A stretch of 8,085 nt of DNA, from NCBI GenBank assembly GCA_019241805.1, contig JAFAWL010000112.1, positions 1 to 8,085 on the forward strand, in the 5' to 3' direction. The notes below the pieces were generated by a model. The model was not told where the DNA came from. It worked only from the letters and a program-made list of their open reading frames with translations, and made no database searches. This document shows positions 6,059 through 8,085 of the stretch, piece by piece (position 1 is the stretch's first letter; each line of letters starts with the position of its first letter). This DNA comes from Actinomycetota bacterium. GTDB lineage: Bacteria > Actinomycetota > Actinomycetes > Mycobacteriales > Jatrophihabitantaceae. Position numbers and translations under genes: made by a program.

Positions 6059-7690
6059 TCAGGTCAGCGCGGCCTGGACGATTGCCCGGGCTTCGTCCTG
6101 CACCCGGCTGAGGTGTTCGGGGCCACGGAACGACTCGGCGTAAAGCTTGTAGACGTCCTCGGTGCCAGAGGGGCGCGCGGCGAACCAGCCCGATGCAGTG
6201 ACGACCTTCAGGCCGCCGATGCTCGCGCCGTTTCCCGGCGCCGTGGTGAGCTTGGCCTCGATCTTGTCGCCGGCCAGGGTGTCGGCGTCGACCTGGTCGG
6301 GTGACAGTCGGGCCAGCACCGCTTTCTGCTCCCGCGTCGCCGGCGAATCGATTCGGGCGTAGGCCGGATCACCGTGTTCTGCGGTCAGTTCGCGGTAGAG
6401 CCGCGACGGGCTCCGCCCGGTGACGGCGGTGATCTCAGATGCCAGCAGGCACAGCAGGATGCCGTCCTTGTCGGTCGTCCAGACCGAACCGTCGCGCTGG
6501 AGGAACGAGGCGCCGGCGCTCTCCTCACCGCCGAAGGCCACCGATCCGTCGACCAGACCAGGAACGAACCACTTGAACCCGACGGGTACTTCGAGCAGCT
6601 TCCGACCCAGGGATGCGGCCACCCGGTCGATCATGGAAGAACTGACGAGTGTCTTGCCGATCGCCGCGCCCGCCGGCCATCCGGTGCGATGCGCGTACAG
6701 ATAGGCGATCGCGACGGACAGGTAGTGGTTGGGATTCATCAGGCCCCCGTCGGGGGTGACGATTCCGTGCCGGTCGGCGTCGGTGTCGTTGCCGGTCGCG
6801 ACATCGAACTCGTCCTGCCGCGAGATCAACGATGCCATCGCCGACGGCGACGAGCAGTCCATGCGGATCTTGCCGTCCCAGTCGAGGGTCATGAAGCCGA
6901 AGGTCTTGTCGACGGCCGGATTCACGACGCTCAACTCGAGACCGTAACGATCGCCGATTGCGCCCCAGTAGGCGACGCTGGCGCCGCCGAGCGGGTCGGC
7001 CCCGATCCGTACACCTGCCCGTTTGATCGCCCCCAGGTCGAGGACATGTTCCAACTCGCCGACGTAGGCGTCGAGGAAGTCGAAGTCCTGCGCGAGCGTG
7101 CGGGCGCGGCTGTAGGGCAGCCGCCTGACTCCGTCCAGTCGGGCGGCGAGCAACTCGTTGGCCCGGTCCTGGATCCAGCCGGTGATCTCGGTCCCGGCCG
7201 GTCCGCCGTCCGGCGGGTTGTACTTGAAGCCGCCGTCGGGCGGCGGGTTGTGCGACGGGGTGACGACCACACCGTCGGCGCGGTGACTCGGTCCGCTTGC
7301 GTTGTGGGCGAGAATCGCCCGCGAAACCGCGGGTGTCGGCGTGTAGCCGCGACGCGAGTCGACCAGCACGGTCACGTCGTTGGCGGTGAAGACTTCCAGA
7401 GCGGATACGGTCGCGGGCTCCGACAGGGCGTGGGTGTCCGCGCCGAGGAACAGCGGCCCGTCGATTCCCTGCGCCGCGCGGTATTCGCAGATCGCCTGGC
7501 TGGTGGCGACGATGTGGTCCTCGTTGAACGTCAGCGCCAGCGATGACCCTCGGTGGCCGGACGTGCCGAAGCTGACCCGCTGGGCAGGCACGCTCGGGTC
7601 GGGGTGTTCGGCGTAGTACGCCGTTATCAGCGTGGCGATGTCGACGAGGTCGCTCGGCTGGGCCGGCCGGCCCGCCCGGGGATCGGTCAT
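6059..7690 (-). CDS. pgm: Alpha-D-glucose phosphate-specific phosphoglucomutase
   Basis: Cytoplasmic enzyme interconverting glucose 1-phosphate and glucose 6-phosphate through a phosphoserine intermediate and glucose 1,6-bisphosphate. It connects glycolysis with glycogen, trehalose and nucleotide-sugar synthesis. The 543-residue length is close to the roughly 546 residues of E. coli Pgm, so the gene looks complete. In order: FGTSGHRG at 41-48; the active-site loop VVTPSHNPPPDGG at 142-154, with Ser146 as the predicted phosphoserine; the Mg2+-binding loop GNDTDADRHG at 300-309 (Asp302, Asp304, Asp306); the sugar-specificity loop GGEESAG at 387-393; and the C-terminal phosphate-binding loop RPSGTEDVYKLY at 506-517. 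The match to the E. coli Pgm type, including NPNHYLSVAIAYL after the metal loop, sets it apart from the phosphomannomutase/ManB branch. The ATG at 7690 has AGGA seven bases upstream. It is divergent from xylA across 184 bases containing a tandem repeat. Confidence 0.96.
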   Translation of the reverse strand: MTDPRAGRPAQPSDLVDIATLITAYYAEHPDPSVPAQRVSFGTSGHRGSSLALTFNEDHIVATSQAICEYRAAQGIDGPLFLGADTHALSEPATVSALEVFTANDVTVLVDSRRGYTPTPAVSRAILAHNASGPSHRADGVVVTPSHNPPPDGGFKYNPPDGGPAGTEITGWIQDRANELLAARLDGVRRLPYSRARTLAQDFDFLDAYVGELEHVLDLGAIKRAGVRIGADPLGGASVAYWGAIGDRYGLELSVVNPAVDKTFGFMTLDWDGKIRMDCSSPSAMASLISRQDEFDVATGNDTDADRHGIVTPDGGLMNPNHYLSVAIAYLYAHRTGWPAGAAIGKTLVSSSMIDRVAASLGRKLLEVPVGFKWFVPGLVDGSVAFGGEESAGASFLQRDGSVWTTDKDGILLCLLASEITAVTGRSPSRLYRELTAEHGDPAYARIDSPATREQKAVLARLSPDQVDADTLAGDKIEAKLTTAPGNGASIGGLKVVTASGWFAARPSGTEDVYKLYAESFRGPEHLSRVQDEARAIVQAALT

Positions 7691-7728
7691 ACGCCGATCC
7701 TGTCACTGCGTCCGAGGTTGAGCACCGT

Positions 7729-7766
7729 CCCGCTGTCTGACCACCGCCCCGCTGTCTGACCACCCC
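7729..7766. repeat. Tandem 19-bp direct repeat upstream of pgm
   Basis: CCCGCTGTCTGACCACC is repeated exactly at 7729-7745 and 7748-7764. Counting two following bases, the units are 19 bases long and differ at one position. They lie 39-76 bases upstream of the pgm ATG. Two adjacent sites about two helical turns apart fit a pair of operators on the same DNA face; a simple slippage duplication is equally possible. Confidence 0.6.
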
Positions 7767-7775
7767 TGCAGCGGG
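7748..7775. repeat. Inverted repeat sharing an arm with the tandem repeat
   Basis: CCCGCTG at 7748-7754 is the exact reverse complement of CAGCGGG at 7769-7775, giving a 7-bp stem with a 14-base loop. The same right arm can also pair with the other CCCGCTG copy at 7729-7735. If the pgm transcript starts upstream of 7775, its leader could form either of two exclusive hairpins. Function is inferred only. Confidence 0.4.
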
Positions 7776-7805
7776 TCGATCGCGGATCACCCGGTGTACC
7801 GTGTC

Positions 7806-7860
7806 ATCAGGCGTAATAAGTTTTTGCCTCCAACAAACTTGCCTTCAACCAATCTTGCAT
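7806..7860 (+). promoter_or_regulatory. AT-rich promoter/operator region of xylA
   Basis: This segment is 33 of 55 A/T, in sharp contrast to the GC-rich surroundings, and directly precedes the xylA Shine-Dalgarno sequence. TAATAA at 7814-7819 is a possible -10, without a good -35. An imperfect palindrome at 7818-7840 has perfect outer arms AAGTTT and AAACTT around an 11-base centre. It would cover the expected transcription start, where a repressor would act. Xylose genes of actinobacteria are commonly controlled by ROK-family XylR repressors that bind AT-rich palindromes; that this is such a site is inference. Confidence 0.45.
7824..7858 (+). repeat. Imperfect tandem repeat TTGCCT(C/T)CAAC
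   Basis: TTGCCTCCAAC at 7824-7834 and TTGCCTTCAAC at 7839-7849 differ at one base, and a third TTGC starts at 7855, with 15- and 16-base spacing. It overlaps the palindrome upstream of xylA and could contribute to a multi-site operator. Confidence 0.35.
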
Positions 7861-7874
7861 GACAGGAGCCGGGC

Positions 7875-8085
7875 ATGCCGACGCCGACCCGTGACGATCA
7901 CTTCAGCTTCGGACTCTGGACGGTCGGGTGGCAGGGGCGAGATCCCTTCGGCGATGCGACGCGCGGCCCGCTCGATCCGGTCGAGGCAGTGCATCGACTG
8001 GCCGAGCTCGGTGCCTGGGGCATCACATTCCACGACGACGACCTCGTGCCGTTCGGCACGTCCGCGGCCGAGCGCGACAAACTGA
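7875..8085 (+). CDS. xylA: Xylose isomerase, 3'-truncated by the window edge
   Basis: Cytoplasmic metal-dependent enzyme (Mg2+/Mn2+/Co2+) converting D-xylose to D-xylulose, and D-glucose to D-fructose; the first step of bacterial xylose use. Only the first 70 codons are visible; the frame is open to the window end. FSFGLWTVGWQGRDPFGDATR at about residues 10-30, VEAVHRLAELGAWGITFHDDDLVPFG and the following AAERDK closely match the N-terminus of Streptomyces-type (about 390-residue) xylose isomerases. Trp15, His53 and Asp56 correspond to Trp16, His54 and Asp57 of the Streptomyces enzyme: the substrate-stacking Trp and the His-Asp pair that acts in ring opening. The ATG is supported by AGGAG at 7864-7868, six bases upstream. 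It is divergent from pgm. An AT-rich, operator-like region precedes it, suggesting xylose-responsive repression. Confidence 0.95.
   Translation, partial: MPTPTRDDHFSFGLWTVGWQGRDPFGDATRGPLDPVEAVHRLAELGAWGITFHDDDLVPFGTSAAERDKL

Noticed and set aside
4552..6111. Long plus-strand open frame of 519 codons
   Set aside because: It overlaps the PerM N-terminus in antisense and the propeller gene in another frame. Its translation is Arg/Gly/Pro-rich with no family motif, a typical high-GC shadow frame.
6374..7546. Long plus-strand frame of 390 codons opposite pgm, and the 421-codon minus-strand frame at 6525-7790
   Set aside because: Both lie over the clear phosphoglucomutase gene, whose catalytic motifs fix the real frame.
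7788..7801. Small palindromes CACCCGGTG and CGGTGTACCG upstream of xylA
   Set aside because: Their arms are only 4 bp and overlap each other, with no supporting position or repeat.
7801..8085. 94-codon plus-strand frame at the right edge
   Set aside because: It is out of frame with the xylA start at 7875, whose translation matches xylose isomerase residue by residue.
1..8085. Search for a CRISPR array, insertion sequence, prophage, toxin-antitoxin pair, defence system or biosynthetic cluster
   Set aside because: No spaced repeats, transposase motifs, terminal inverted repeats, toxin/antitoxin-sized gene pairs or biosynthetic enzymes were seen. The genes are ordinary chromosomal ones.

Overview
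The window comes from a high-GC bacterium, almost certainly an actinobacterium. The evidence is strong G/C bias at third codon positions, GTG starts, tightly packed genes, a two-HTH (TrmB-like plus LuxR-like) regulator of a type common in actinobacteria, and a xylose isomerase start closely resembling Streptomyces-type enzymes. The genus cannot be fixed from the sequence.

Layout. (1) 1-1708, plus strand: the 3' three quarters of an ATP-dependent Lon protease gene, cut by the window's left edge. (2) 1734-4802, minus strand: three genes read right to left. They are an AI-2E/PerM-family membrane protein (4802-3531), a regulator with helix-turn-helix domains at both ends (3398-2382), and a small P-loop kinase (2378-1734) that starts 3 bases after the regulator's stop. 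Regulator and kinase look translationally coupled. The PerM gene lies 132 bases upstream and may be transcribed separately. (3) 4895-6025, plus strand: a membrane-anchored, probably beta-propeller protein of unknown function, divergent from PerM across a 92-base spacer. (4) 6059-7690, minus strand: phosphoglucomutase (Pgm), convergent with the propeller gene. (5) 7875-8085, plus strand: the first 70 codons of xylose isomerase (xylA), divergent from pgm and cut by the right edge.

The genes are mostly housekeeping and sugar metabolism: Pgm joins glycolytic and glycogen/cell-wall sugar pools, XylA feeds xylose into the pentose phosphate pathway, and Lon degrades damaged and regulatory proteins. 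The regulator-kinase pair may be a small metabolite-sensing unit, but its substrate is unknown. No mobile element, CRISPR array, phage gene, tRNA or rRNA was seen, and I find no convincing new multi-gene system. The more unusual signals are in short non-coding segments: a perfect 8-bp inverted repeat over the PerM start codon, a 19-bp tandem repeat with a complementary arm upstream of pgm, an AT-rich operator-like palindrome upstream of xylA, a 12-bp direct repeat upstream of the regulator, and a long imperfect stem-loop over the lon stop codon.
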